From contig NZ_RCIO01000001.1 in assembly GCF_004000235.1 (NCBI RefSeq), positions 1,114,399 through 1,178,398 on the forward strand: a DNA stretch of 64,000 bases, given 5' to 3'. Below, piece after piece: positions 45,895 to 54,260 of the stretch; the stretch's first letter is position 1; the number at the start of each line of letters is the position of its first letter. The position numbers and the translations under genes were made by a program. Below the pieces are notes generated by a model. That model had not been told where the DNA came from. It did no database searches and saw nothing but the letters and a program-made list of their open reading frames with translations. This DNA comes from Mesorhizobium sp. Z1-4. GTDB taxonomy: Bacteria > Pseudomonadota > Alphaproteobacteria > Rhizobiales > Rhizobiaceae.

Positions 45895-47538
45895 TCAGTC
45901 CGCGAGTTCGCCGGCCAGCGCTTTCGCAATCAGTGCCCGGGTTTCGGCGATGCCATAAAGCGCGGCGAAGGAGCCGAAACGCGGCCCGCGCTCCTGGCCG
46001 ATCAGCACCTGGTACAGCATCTGGAAGAAGGCGCCGGAAACGCCGGGCCCGCCGCCGGGGCTCTGGCGCTTGTGATCCTGATAACGCTCGATCCCGCGTG
46101 CGACGTCGAGTACGGCGTTCTGGACCGCCTCGCCATCCGCGCCGGCAGACAGGCTGCCAAGTTTTTCGGAAAGGGCCGCGAGAGCCGCCGCCTCCGTTTC
46201 GTCCGGCGCGCGGAAGGTCTTCGTCGGCTTCACGAAATCGTCGAAATAGCGGATCGCATAACCCACCAGCCGGTCAAGCTCGGGATGCGACTCGGCCGTC
46301 ACGCCCGGCGCGTGCCGCGAAATGAAACCCCACAGCACGGTGTTGTCATGCGCGTTCGACGCGCTCACCAGGTTAAGCAGCAGCGCGAACGACACCGGCA
46401 GCGCAATCGCAGGCGGTTCGCCGTCGTGAATATGCCAGACCGGGTTGCCGAGCCGCTCCTTCCATTCCTGCCGGGAAAAGGCGGAGAGGAAGGTGTAATA
46501 TTCGTCCACCGCGCGCGGAATGACGTCGAAATAGAGCTTCTTCGCCTGCCGCGGCCGCTGGAACATATAGAGCGCGAGGCTCTCGGTGGGGGCGTAGGTC
46601 AGCCATTCGTCGATGGTGAGCCCGTTGCCCTTCGACTTCGAAATCTTCTGCCCGTTTTCGTCGAGGAAGAGCTCATAGACGAAATGCTCCGGCGCCCGTC
46701 CGCCAAGGATCTCGCAAATCCTGTCATAGATCACTGCGTTGGTCTGGTGGTCCTTGCCGAACATCTCGAAATCGACGCCGAGTGCGGCCCAGCGCATGCC
46801 GAAATCCGGCTTCCACTGCAGCTTCACCGCGCCGCCGGTCACAGGCAAGGTTGTCTCGGTTCCGTCCTCGTCGTCGAATGTGACGGTACCGGCGGCCGCA
46901 TCGACATTCTTCATCGGCACATAGAGCACGCGGCCGGTCGTCGGCGAGATCGGCAGGAAGGGGCTGTAGGTCGCCTGCCGTTCGGGCCCGAGCGTCGGCA
47001 GCATCACCGCCATGATATCGTCATAACGCGCCGCCGCGCGCAGCAGCACCTCATCGAAGCGGCCAGACTTGTAGTATTCCGTTGCGCTGGCAAATTCGTA
47101 GTCGAAGCCGAAGGTGTCGAGGAAACGCCGCAACATCGCGTTGTTGTGGTGGCCGAAGCTCTCGTAATTGCCGCCGAAGGGATTCGGCACGGTGGTCAGC
47201 GGCTGGTGCAGATACGGTTCCAGCGCGGCGCGGTCCGGCACGTTGTCCGGAATCTTGCGCATGCCGTCCATGTCGTCGGAAAAGCAGAGCAGCCGCGTCG
47301 GCACCTTGTCTTCGGTCAGGACACGAAACGCATGCCGCACCATGGTCGTGCGCGCCACTTCGCCAAACGTACCGATATGCGGCAGGCCCGAGGGCCCGTA
47401 GCCGGTCTCGAACAGCACCGCCTCCGGCCAGTCACGGCCTTCATAACGCGCGATGATCTTGCGCGCCTCCTCGAAGGGCCAGGCATTGCTCTCGGCTGCC
47501 GCGCCGATGATTTCGGGGCTGAGTGTGACGGGGTTCAT
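45895..47538 (-). CDS. lysK: Class I lysyl-tRNA synthetase
   Basis: A 547-residue class I lysyl-tRNA synthetase, the type used by archaea, spirochaetes and alphaproteobacteria instead of the class II enzyme. The HIGH-type motif is [10 protein letters not shown] (residues 51-60) and the KMSKS-type motif is KISKSKGNG. The start at 47538 (MNPVTLSP) matches the family; a longer frame to 47688 has no ribosome-binding site. It diverges from the TerB gene. A single essential copy is expected. Confidence 0.95.
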   Translation of the reverse strand: MNPVTLSPEIIGAAAESNAWPFEEARKIIARYEGRDWPEAVLFETGYGPSGLPHIGTFGEVARTTMVRHAFRVLTEDKVPTRLLCFSDDMDGMRKIPDNVPDRAALEPYLHQPLTTVPNPFGGNYESFGHHNNAMLRRFLDTFGFDYEFASATEYYKSGRFDEVLLRAAARYDDIMAVMLPTLGPERQATYSPFLPISPTTGRVLYVPMKNVDAAAGTVTFDDEDGTETTLPVTGGAVKLQWKPDFGMRWAALGVDFEMFGKDHQTNAVIYDRICEILGGRAPEHFVYELFLDENGQKISKSKGNGLTIDEWLTYAPTESLALYMFQRPRQAKKLYFDVIPRAVDEYYTFLSAFSRQEWKERLGNPVWHIHDGEPPAIALPVSFALLLNLVSASNAHDNTVLWGFISRHAPGVTAESHPELDRLVGYAIRYFDDFVKPTKTFRAPDETEAAALAALSEKLGSLSAGADGEAVQNAVLDVARGIERYQDHKRQSPGGGPGVSGAFFQMLYQVLIGQERGPRFGSFAALYGIAETRALIAKALAGELAD

Positions 47539-47702
47539 GCCAGCCTGTACTGCTTTGAAAGGGACCGGTGGCGCTTGGCGCCGCAAATGCGGCTTGGTCC
47601 TATTCGCCCGGCCAAACTTCGTCAACAAACACGGCGAAAATCGTTGCACCGGCTGGCCTCGATCCGTAACAAGACGCGGCAATCTCAAGAGCGGAGTTAT
47701 CG

Positions 47703-48113
47703 ATGAAGCAGCCGACTGCGCAGGAAGCGCTCATCTATCTCATGGTGATGGTCTCGGCGTCCGACCGCGAAATGGGCGATCCGGAACTTTCGCGCATCGG
47801 GTTCGTGGTCTCCAACCTGCCCGTGTTCGAGGGTTTCCAGGCAAGCCGTACGCTGGATGTGGCGCGCGAGTGCCAGGAATGGCTCCAGCGCGAAAACGGC
47901 TTTCAGGAGATTCTCGACGCCGTTGCCGCCGCAATTCCGGAGCGCCTGCGTGAAACCGCCTATCTGCTTGCCGTGGATGTCGCGGTCGTGGACTTGCATG
48001 TGGAGCCGGAGGAACTGCGCATGCTGCATATCCTCCGCGACAAGCTCGAGATCGGGCGCGACGCCGTATCCGCCATTCAGCGCGCCGCGAAGGCCCGATT
48101 CCTGCGGCTTTAG
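47703..48113 (+). CDS. TerB family protein
   Basis: A 136-residue all-helical TerB-like protein. [21 protein letters not shown] is the metal-binding-type helix pair characteristic of TerB (acidic Asp/Glu cluster), repeated at [19 protein letters not shown]. TerB proteins were named from tellurite resistance, but isolated copies are common and of unclear role. No other ter gene is present here. It is divergent from lysK. Confidence 0.85.
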   Translation: MKQPTAQEALIYLMVMVSASDREMGDPELSRIGFVVSNLPVFEGFQASRTLDVARECQEWLQRENGFQEILDAVAAAIPERLRETAYLLAVDVAVVDLHVEPEELRMLHILRDKLEIGRDAVSAIQRAAKARFLRL

Positions 48114-48185
48114 CCCGGTTCACCGTGAGTTGACCGGGCATCCCCTTTCGGCAGCCCGCGGCAAGCTTTATGCGCAGGAAACCGC

Positions 48186-49019
48186 ATGCCGCGGTTCGGG
48201 TTTCGCATGACTGTCGAAGGCAATTCAGAGGTCATATTGCGCCTGGTCGCATTCGCCGCGATTTTCGGGGCGATGGCGGTGTTCGAGCTCTGGTCGCCGC
48301 GCCTGGAACGCGCCGAGATGATGGGCGCGCTCAAATCGCGGCGCTGGTTCACCAACCTGTCCATGGTGATCCTGTCCTCGCTACTGCTGCGGCTGATTTT
48401 CCCGGCCGCGGCGGTCGGAACCGCGCTTTGGGCACAAGCGAATGGTTATGGCCTCTTTCCCGCGCTCGGGTTGAACCCCGTCATAGGCGGCATTCTGGCC
48501 TTCATCGTCCTCGATTTCGCTGTGTGGCTGGAACACGTCGCCAGCCACAAAATCCCGCTTCTGTGGCGCATCCACCGCATGCACCATGCCGATACCGGGT
48601 TCGACGTGACCACGGCGCTGCGGTTTCATCCGCTCGAAATCGTGCTTTCCATGTTCTGGAAGGCGGCAGTCATCATCGCTCTCGGCGCGCCGCCTGTTTC
48701 GGTGCTGCTGTTCGAGATCGTGCTCAACGGCACCGCGATGTTCAACCACTCCAACATCGATTTGCCCCGCCGTATCGACGGGCATCTGCGCAAGCTGCTG
48801 GTGACGCCGGACATGCATCGCGTCCATCATTCGACGCTGCGTCGCGAAACCGATTCCAACTACGGCTTCAACTTTCCGTTCTGGGACCGGATTTTCCGCA
48901 CCTATAATGCGCAGCCCTCCGCCGGCCACGCGAAAATGGAAATCGGTCTGAAAAACTGGCGGGACGGCCGCCCGGCCGGGCTCCTGTGGTCGCTGCTGCT
49001 GCCGTTCAGAAAAAGCTGA
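48186..49019 (+). CDS. Sterol desaturase/fatty acid hydroxylase family protein
   Basis: A 277-residue membrane di-iron enzyme. Three histidine clusters are visible: EHVASH (HX3H), HRMHH (HXXHH) and HRVHH (HXXHH), with the central HSNIDLP. Four hydrophobic segments flank them. Family members hydroxylate or desaturate lipid chains or carotenoids; the substrate is unknown. The ATG at 48186 is used (AGGAAA upstream); 48207 is an alternative. Its end overlaps the convergent binding-protein gene by 14 bp. Confidence 0.87.
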   Translation: MPRFGFRMTVEGNSEVILRLVAFAAIFGAMAVFELWSPRLERAEMMGALKSRRWFTNLSMVILSSLLLRLIFPAAAVGTALWAQANGYGLFPALGLNPVIGGILAFIVLDFAVWLEHVASHKIPLLWRIHRMHHADTGFDVTTALRFHPLEIVLSMFWKAAVIIALGAPPVSVLLFEIVLNGTAMFNHSNIDLPRRIDGHLRKLLVTPDMHRVHHSTLRRETDSNYGFNFPFWDRIFRTYNAQPSAGHAKMEIGLKNWRDGRPAGLLWSLLLPFRKS

Positions 49020-49845
49020 CCGGGAAATAGCGCAGGTAGAGCTCCTCGAACTCACCGTTCATGTTGATTTCCCGGAGTGCATAGTCGAAAGCCTCCGCCA
49101 GGATTGCGTCTTCCTGCCTTACGGCGATGGCAAGCCCTGCGCCGAAATACTCCGGTGCAATGTAGGGACCACCGGCAAAGCGGCAGCAATTGGCGGAATC
49201 GCTTCCCGCCAGCCAGAAGCTCAGCCGCAGGCCGTCCCCGAATGCCGCATCGGTTTCGCCGCTTCGCATCCCGGCATAAAGCCAGTCTTCGCGGCTGTAG
49301 AGCACCGGTTTTGCCCCTGGAAAGTAGTCGCGCAGCATCCTTTCATGCTCCGACCCGGCAAGCACGCCAACGCGCCTGCCTTCAATGTTGCCGTGGATCG
49401 GCTCCTCAAGGGTCGAACCGCTTGCTACAACGAAGCGGGCGGGAAAGCGCAAATAGGACCGTGTGAACGCGTATTTCAGCCTGCGCTCCGGTGTCAGCGC
49501 CAGGCCGGCGATGAGCGCATCGCCTTCGCCGCGCTCGATTGCACCTTCCAGTTCTTCCCAGGGCAAGGCCTGAATCTGGCAGCGGTCGAGAATATCGAGT
49601 GCCCGGCATACCGAGCGTGCAAGGTCCACATGAAAGCCCGAAATCAGGCCGTTGCTGTCGAGAAAATTGAATGGCGGGAAGTCGACGGTCGTCAGGAACC
49701 TGATGCGGGCGAATCGCGACAGATCAGGTTCGGTGAGCCGCTCTTTGACGTCCCAGAATTGGGGGATGTTCGGCCCGGCTGCATGTGCGGGCACGGCCGT
49801 CGCACAAAGCGCCGTAACCATGAATGCGGCCAACCAGCGAAACAT
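49006..49845 (-). CDS. Amino-acid-type periplasmic substrate-binding protein
   Basis: A 279-residue family 3 solute-binding protein. A signal peptide (LAAFMVTALCATAVPAHA) precedes the signature RIRFLTTVDFPPFNFLDSNGLISGFHVDLA. The second lobe includes the usual GSEHERML and YLRFPARFVVA text. No permease or ATPase genes are adjacent, so it is an orphan binding protein that may feed another system or serve signalling. It is divergent from luxR across a 152-bp region with a 16-bp palindrome. Confidence 0.85.
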   Translation of the reverse strand: MFRWLAAFMVTALCATAVPAHAAGPNIPQFWDVKERLTEPDLSRFARIRFLTTVDFPPFNFLDSNGLISGFHVDLARSVCRALDILDRCQIQALPWEELEGAIERGEGDALIAGLALTPERRLKYAFTRSYLRFPARFVVASGSTLEEPIHGNIEGRRVGVLAGSEHERMLRDYFPGAKPVLYSREDWLYAGMRSGETDAAFGDGLRLSFWLAGSDSANCCRFAGGPYIAPEYFGAGLAIAVRQEDAILAEAFDYALREINMNGEFEELYLRYFPVSFF

Positions 49846-49887
49846 CAGAACTCCATATTTTCAACTGCGCCGAACACTTGGTTGCCT

Positions 49888-49903
49888 ACAACCGTTTGGT
49901 TGT
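49888..49903. promoter_or_regulatory. 16-bp palindrome between the binding-protein gene and luxR
   Basis: ACAACC and GGTTGT form a perfect inverted repeat around GTTT. It lies 42 bp before the minus-strand binding-protein gene and 94 bp before luxR. It may be a regulator-binding site for either gene. It does not carry the GATC centre seen in the box before luxI. Confidence 0.4.
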
Positions 49904-49928
49904 TTTTGCAAAGCATACACAGCCAAGG

Positions 49929-49957
49929 TTGAATTAGTACCGAATAGTCAATACGAT
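49929..49957 (+). promoter_or_regulatory. Candidate sigma70 promoter of luxR
   Basis: A -35 TTGAAT at 49929-49934 and a -10 TACGAT at 49952-49957 are separated by 17 bp, about 40 bp before the luxR ATG. The fit to the housekeeping consensus is moderate. Confidence 0.5.
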
Positions 49958-49997
49958 TACTTAACGCGGGCGGGGGCATGGTGGGGCCGGGATTGCC

Positions 49998-50729
49998 ATG
50001 GCGCATTTCGACAAGACGCTGGAATACATAGATAAAATACAGAATGCACACACCCCCGAGGATGTGTGCCGGGCGCTGGTCGACGTTACCTCGCAGTTCG
50101 GCCTGACGGCGCTTCTGGCGGGCACGGTTCCCGGCCAGGGCACGCCGGGCGAGGAACAGCGCGGCCACGTGCTTTTGTGCGACTGGCCGATGGACTGGCT
50201 CGAGCGCTATGTGACGCGCAACTATGTCGACCACGACCCGCTCGTCCAATACATGCGCAAGAACCCCTCGCAGGTGACCTGGAGCGATGCGGCGGCACGC
50301 ATCGATCTAGATCGCAGCGCGAGAGAGGTATTCTGCGATGCGGGCGCCTACAAGCTCAATGACGGCTATGCGCTGCCGCTCGTCACGCTCGAAGGCGAGA
50401 TCGTAATGATATCGCTGGGCGGCGAACAGGTCGACCTCGACGAGCACGCCGTGCGGCTGATCTCACTGGCATCCACATATGCGATCGGACGCGCAATACA
50501 GCTAAGCTCCGCCTCGCCGACCATCGACCACCGCCCCGAGCTCACGCCGCGCGAGAAAGAGTGCATGCGCTGGGCCGCGGCCGGCAAATCCGAGTGGGAG
50601 ATCTCCCAAATCCTCGGCATTTCCGAGCACACCTCCGAAAAGCACCTGCTCAACGCCAAGGCCAAACTTGGCGCGTCGAACAGGGTTCAGGCGATTGCCG
50701 AAGCGATCCGGCACGGCTACATCGCCTAG
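49998..50729 (+). CDS. LuxR-type quorum-sensing regulator
   Basis: A 243-residue LuxR protein. The N-terminal autoinducer domain has the conserved ligand-pocket pattern W-x3-Y...D-P...W: PMDWLERYVTRNYVDHDPLVQY, then VTWSD. The C-terminal helix-turn-helix is LTPREKECMRWAAAGKSEWEISQILGI with SEHTSEKHLLNAKAKLG. All hallmarks of an acyl-homoserine-lactone receptor are kept, so this is a cognate receptor rather than a degenerate one. It is 103 bp upstream of luxI on the same strand. Confidence 0.94.
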   Translation: MAHFDKTLEYIDKIQNAHTPEDVCRALVDVTSQFGLTALLAGTVPGQGTPGEEQRGHVLLCDWPMDWLERYVTRNYVDHDPLVQYMRKNPSQVTWSDAAARIDLDRSAREVFCDAGAYKLNDGYALPLVTLEGEIVMISLGGEQVDLDEHAVRLISLASTYAIGRAIQLSSASPTIDHRPELTPREKECMRWAAAGKSEWEISQILGISEHTSEKHLLNAKAKLGASNRVQAIAEAIRHGYIA

Positions 50730-50761
50730 CACTCAACCTGCGGTTTAGCGGCTTCCTGTTC

Positions 50762-50779
50762 ACTACGTGATCGCGTAAT
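50762..50779. promoter_or_regulatory. tra-box-like LuxR binding site before luxI
   Basis: An 18-bp imperfect palindrome, ACTACGTGATCGCGTAAT, in which 7 of 9 base pairs are symmetric and the centre is GATC, as in the TraR tra box. A -10-like TACACT lies at 50801-50806. A transcript starting near 50813 would place the box centre at about -42, the usual position for LuxR activation. No good -35 is present, as expected for an activator-dependent promoter. Binding is inferred. Confidence 0.55.
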
Positions 50780-50832
50780 TTCGACACTGTTGGGCCGTCG
50801 TACACTGGTCTTCCTCAACAAGGGAGACCGTT

Positions 50833-51471
50833 ATGTTATACGCATTTTCAACCAGTGAACTGATGGACCGGCCGGACCTATGGCAGGCGGTTCATTCCCT
50901 CAGGCACAGCATCTTTGTCGACGAGATGGGCTGGGACGACCTGCGCCGTCCCGACGGGCTGGAAATCGACCAGTTCGATCATGAGGAAGCGACCCATCAC
51001 CTGGTCGTCCGCAACGGCGAACTGGCCGGCTATCAGCGCATGCTGCCGACCACACGACCGCATCTGCTGACTGAAGTTCTCACCGACCTTTACGAAGGCA
51101 CGCCACCCTGCGGCCCCGACGTCTTCGAGCTCACGCGCTACGCGGTTGCCAAGCCATACCGCGAGGGACGCTGGGGCGTTTCCAGCGTCGGCAGCGAGCT
51201 GATTGCCGGATTTATCGAATGGGGGATGACGCGTGGGGTCGACAAGGTGATCATCGAGTTCGAACCCATGTGGGTTCTGCGCGCCCTGCAGCTTCGTTTC
51301 CTCGCGCAGCCGCTGGGCTACCAGCGCACATATGGCCGCCAGCAGGTGGTCGCCACCCTTCTCACCTTCGATGAAACCACGCTTCGCACAGTGCGGGAGA
51401 AACGCAATTTCGATGCCGCGGTCCTCGCCCAGGGCGAGCCGGATTTCATTGGCTACAGAAAGGCCTCGTAA
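50833..51471 (+). CDS. Acyl-homoserine-lactone synthase (LuxI family)
   Basis: A 212-residue AHL synthase. The conserved LuxI residues are in place: Arg and Phe of LRHSIFVDEMGWD, the acidic pair in EIDQFDHE, Arg in GYQRMLPTTRP, and Glu/Arg in FELTRYAV. It joins an acyl chain from acyl-ACP or acyl-CoA to S-adenosylmethionine. It starts after AAGGGAG. A crotonase gene follows at 45 bp and a glycosyltransferase 6 bp after that. This order suggests that the acyl chain may be tailored and that the operon's output is a cell-surface polysaccharide. Confidence 0.94.
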   Translation: MLYAFSTSELMDRPDLWQAVHSLRHSIFVDEMGWDDLRRPDGLEIDQFDHEEATHHLVVRNGELAGYQRMLPTTRPHLLTEVLTDLYEGTPPCGPDVFELTRYAVAKPYREGRWGVSSVGSELIAGFIEWGMTRGVDKVIIEFEPMWVLRALQLRFLAQPLGYQRTYGRQQVVATLLTFDETTLRTVREKRNFDAAVLAQGEPDFIGYRKAS

Positions 51472-51516
51472 GCCCAGCCTCGATTTTCACGGAACCAGTC
51501 AAGAAGGGAACACGAC

Positions 51517-52266
51517 ATGGACTTCCGACCAGAATCCGAATTTCAGAACCACACACTCACCATCACGGTCGCGTCGCAGGACGGCAGGCCGATCCTCGAC
51601 GGACCAGCCTACCGGAGCCTTGCGGCCACGCTCCGGGATGCCGCCGACGACGACGAAACACGGGTCGTCGTCCTGCGCGGGCTTTCCGGCTGCTTCTGCC
51701 TCGGTGGTGACTTCTCCGAATTTCTCGATAAGACCCGGCACCGGGACCTTATCGCAGCGGTAACCGAGATGTTTCGCGTGCTCGCCACCTTCCCCAAACC
51801 GCTGCTGGGCTGCGTCGACGGCGATGCGGTCGGTGTCGGCTGCACGATTCTGTTCCACTGCGACCTCGTCATCGCTTCGCCCGAAAGCACGTTCCGGGTT
51901 CCGTTTGTCGATTTCGGCCTTGTGCCGGATGCGGCCACCAGCATCCTCGCTCCCGAAAAGCTGGGTTACACCGACGCGTTCAAGTTCTTCTGCCTCGGCG
52001 AAACACTGACCGCGGAACAGGCGTTCGGCATGCGCCTGGTTTCTCACCTGGCGGGCGAAACCGACGCCGAACAGCAGACGATGTCGATCGCGCGTACTCT
52101 GGCCAAGAAGCCAGCCAGGGCACTATCGCAGACCAAGATGCTGCTGCGCGGAGACGAAAGGCTGCTGTGCGACCGCATCGACCGGGAGATCAAGCTCTTC
52201 CACAATGCTCTGCAGGACGATGCGACCATCCGGCGGCTGGCACGCATCGCCCGCATGGCAGCCTGA
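51517..52266 (+). CDS. Crotonase-family enoyl-CoA isomerase-like protein in the lux operon
   Basis: A 249-residue crotonase. The oxyanion-hole segments are present (SGCFCLGGDFSEF and GDAVGVGCTILFHCD), but both hydratase glutamates are gone: the equivalents are Thr110 and Phe130. Instead Asp138 lies in FVDFGLVPDAATS, where enoyl-CoA isomerases, dienoyl-CoA isomerase and PaaG carry their catalytic acid. An isomerase moving a double bond is therefore more likely than a hydratase. Location 45 bp after luxI and 6 bp before the glycosyltransferase implies one transcript. A comparable LuxI-crotonase pairing is known in Mesorhizobium, tied to unsaturated AHLs. Confidence 0.88.
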   Translation: MDFRPESEFQNHTLTITVASQDGRPILDGPAYRSLAATLRDAADDDETRVVVLRGLSGCFCLGGDFSEFLDKTRHRDLIAAVTEMFRVLATFPKPLLGCVDGDAVGVGCTILFHCDLVIASPESTFRVPFVDFGLVPDAATSILAPEKLGYTDAFKFFCLGETLTAEQAFGMRLVSHLAGETDAEQQTMSIARTLAKKPARALSQTKMLLRGDERLLCDRIDREIKLFHNALQDDATIRRLARIARMAA

Positions 52267-52272
52267 GGGCGC

Positions 52273-54258
52273 GTGCCGGAGGCCTCGAAGGGAACGTCCG
52301 CTCCGTATCTGGCCGATTTGCGGCCAGGTGCGGAACAGATGCCGCCGCGGGGGACCGACGGCACCGCCGCACCGCGCGATCGCGCGCGCTCCCTGTCCGG
52401 AGCGCGCCGGCAGGAGCTCGCCAACGAGATCGCGGTCTGGCGGCCGGTTCTCCGTTATCTGAACCTGCCCGACGAGGTCGCCAGCGCCGCCGAGGCCCGG
52501 GCGCGTGCCAACGGCACGACAGTTCAGGCCGAATTGCTGGTATCGGGCCGCTGCAGCGAACAGGCTTTCTTCCGGGCAATGGCCGCGGTTCTGGGCGTCG
52601 CATTTCTTTCGCGGCTCGATGCTGACACGCTCGTTTTGCGCAACCGCGACGGGCTCGCCCTGCTGCAGTCCGCCGACGGACCGAGACTTGTGCGCTCCGT
52701 AACGGAAGACGGGGCCGGGCTGATCGTCGTGGCGCCCAACCTTGTCGGGTTTCAGCGCATACTGGAGCGCAAGGATATCGACCCTGCCCTGCTTGCGCGC
52801 CTGCGTATTGCACCGCAATCCGTTCTGCGCACCGCAATCAGTGCGCGGTGCCAGCGTGTGATCGGCGAACGTGCGGTCGCCCAGCTTTTCGACGCCCTGC
52901 CTTATTGCTCATCCCGCATGGTCCTTACAGGGTTCCAGGGTTTTGCCGCGGGCGGGCTGGTGACCGCCTTCGCCGCGGCCATGCTGGCTGCGCCGCGCTG
53001 GATGATCTTTGCCGCGCATCTCTTCTTTTCGGTGTTCTTTTTCGCGTGCGCGGCGCTGCGCCTTGCGGCCGCCGGCCATGCGCAAGCCCGCCGAAGGGCA
53101 GCCGGCTTACGGCGCTTCGAGCCCTCGGCCCTGCCGCGCTATTCGGTTCTGGTTGCGCTCTACCGCGAGGAGCAGATCGTTCCCGAACTGCTGCAGGCAC
53201 TTGGCGCACTGGTCTGGCCGCGCAGCAAGCTCGAAATCAAACTCGTCTGCGAAGCCGATGACCTGGCCACAATTGCCGCTCTTGAAGCGCATGAATTGCG
53301 GCCGTGGGTGGAGATCGTTCGCGTCCCGCCAGGACTTCCGCGTACCAAGCCGAAGGCTCTGGCACATGCCCTGCACACGGCAACGGGCGATCTCGTCGTG
53401 CTCTACGATGCCGAGGACAAGCCGCACCCCTGGCAGCTGCTGGAAGCACATCAGCGGTTCGAAGCTTCGGATGCTTCGCTTGCCTGCGTGCAGGCCCCGC
53501 TGGTGATCTCCAACGGCCGACGCAGCCTGATTTCGCATATGTTCGCGTTCGAATATTCCGCGCTCTTCCGCGGGATATTGCCGTTCCTGTCGGCCTACGG
53601 CCTGGTGCTGCCGCTTGGCGGCACCTCAAACCACTTTCGCCGCAATGCGTTGGAAAAGATGGGCGGCTGGGATCCATACAACGTGACGGAAGACGCCGAT
53701 CTCGGTCTGCGCATGCATCGTTTCGGCTATCGTACCGAGACAATCGATTATCCGACCTATGAAGCGGCGCCGGAAAACTGGAAAGACTGGCGCAACCAGC
53801 GCACGCGCTGGCTGAAAGGGTGGATCCAGACCTGGTTCGTCCATATGCGCAGCCCGCTCAGGCTGGCGCGCGAGCTCGGGCCAGCTTCGTTCCTTGTGAC
53901 ACAGATACTGTTTGCGGGAATGGTCGTATCGGCGCTGGTGCACCCGCTGTTCCTGCTGACCATCGTCTGGCTGGGTTACACCATCGCCTCCGGCGGTGCC
54001 CAGTCATGGCTCGTACCTGCGATCATAGCGCTGGATTTCAGCAATATCCTGCTGGGCTACGGCGCCTATTTCCTGCTCGGCCGCACGTCGCTTCCGCGCG
54101 AGGAGCGGCACGGCATCTGGTTCGTCGCGCTTTGCACGCCGCTCTACTGGTTCATGCAGTCGATCGCCGCCTGGCGGGCGGTGTTCCAGCTGCGGCGCGA
54201 TCCCTATTTATGGGAGAAGACGCCGCATCCGGGCAGCGGCGACGCGCTGCCGCCCTGA
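52273..54258 (+). CDS. Membrane glycosyltransferase family 2 with N-terminal MshEN-like domain
   Basis: A 661-residue protein. Residues about 45-205 resemble the MshEN/GSPII_E N-terminal fold (VQAELLVSGRCSEQAFFRAMA, then a two-helix repeat). Hydrophobic segments lie at about 215-265. The GT2 domain has ALYREEQIVPELL, the DXD-type YDAED (378-382), the acceptor base TED (472-474) and QRTRW (509-513). Three or more C-terminal membrane helices follow, as in processive polysaccharide synthases such as XagB. It starts at GTG, 6 bp after the crotonase stop. A surface polysaccharide under quorum control is the simplest reading. Confidence 0.88.
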   Translation: MPEASKGTSAPYLADLRPGAEQMPPRGTDGTAAPRDRARSLSGARRQELANEIAVWRPVLRYLNLPDEVASAAEARARANGTTVQAELLVSGRCSEQAFFRAMAAVLGVAFLSRLDADTLVLRNRDGLALLQSADGPRLVRSVTEDGAGLIVVAPNLVGFQRILERKDIDPALLARLRIAPQSVLRTAISARCQRVIGERAVAQLFDALPYCSSRMVLTGFQGFAAGGLVTAFAAAMLAAPRWMIFAAHLFFSVFFFACAALRLAAAGHAQARRRAAGLRRFEPSALPRYSVLVALYREEQIVPELLQALGALVWPRSKLEIKLVCEADDLATIAALEAHELRPWVEIVRVPPGLPRTKPKALAHALHTATGDLVVLYDAEDKPHPWQLLEAHQRFEASDASLACVQAPLVISNGRRSLISHMFAFEYSALFRGILPFLSAYGLVLPLGGTSNHFRRNALEKMGGWDPYNVTEDADLGLRMHRFGYRTETIDYPTYEAAPENWKDWRNQRTRWLKGWIQTWFVHMRSPLRLARELGPASFLVTQILFAGMVVSALVHPLFLLTIVWLGYTIASGGAQSWLVPAIIALDFSNILLGYGAYFLLGRTSLPREERHGIWFVALCTPLYWFMQSIAAWRAVFQLRRDPYLWEKTPHPGSGDALPP

Positions 54259-54260
54259 CA

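Noticed and set aside
46072..47706. Plus-strand open frame of 544 codons antisense to lysK
   Set aside because: lysK has intact class I synthetase motifs on the other strand; the antisense text is Arg/His-rich shadow sequence.
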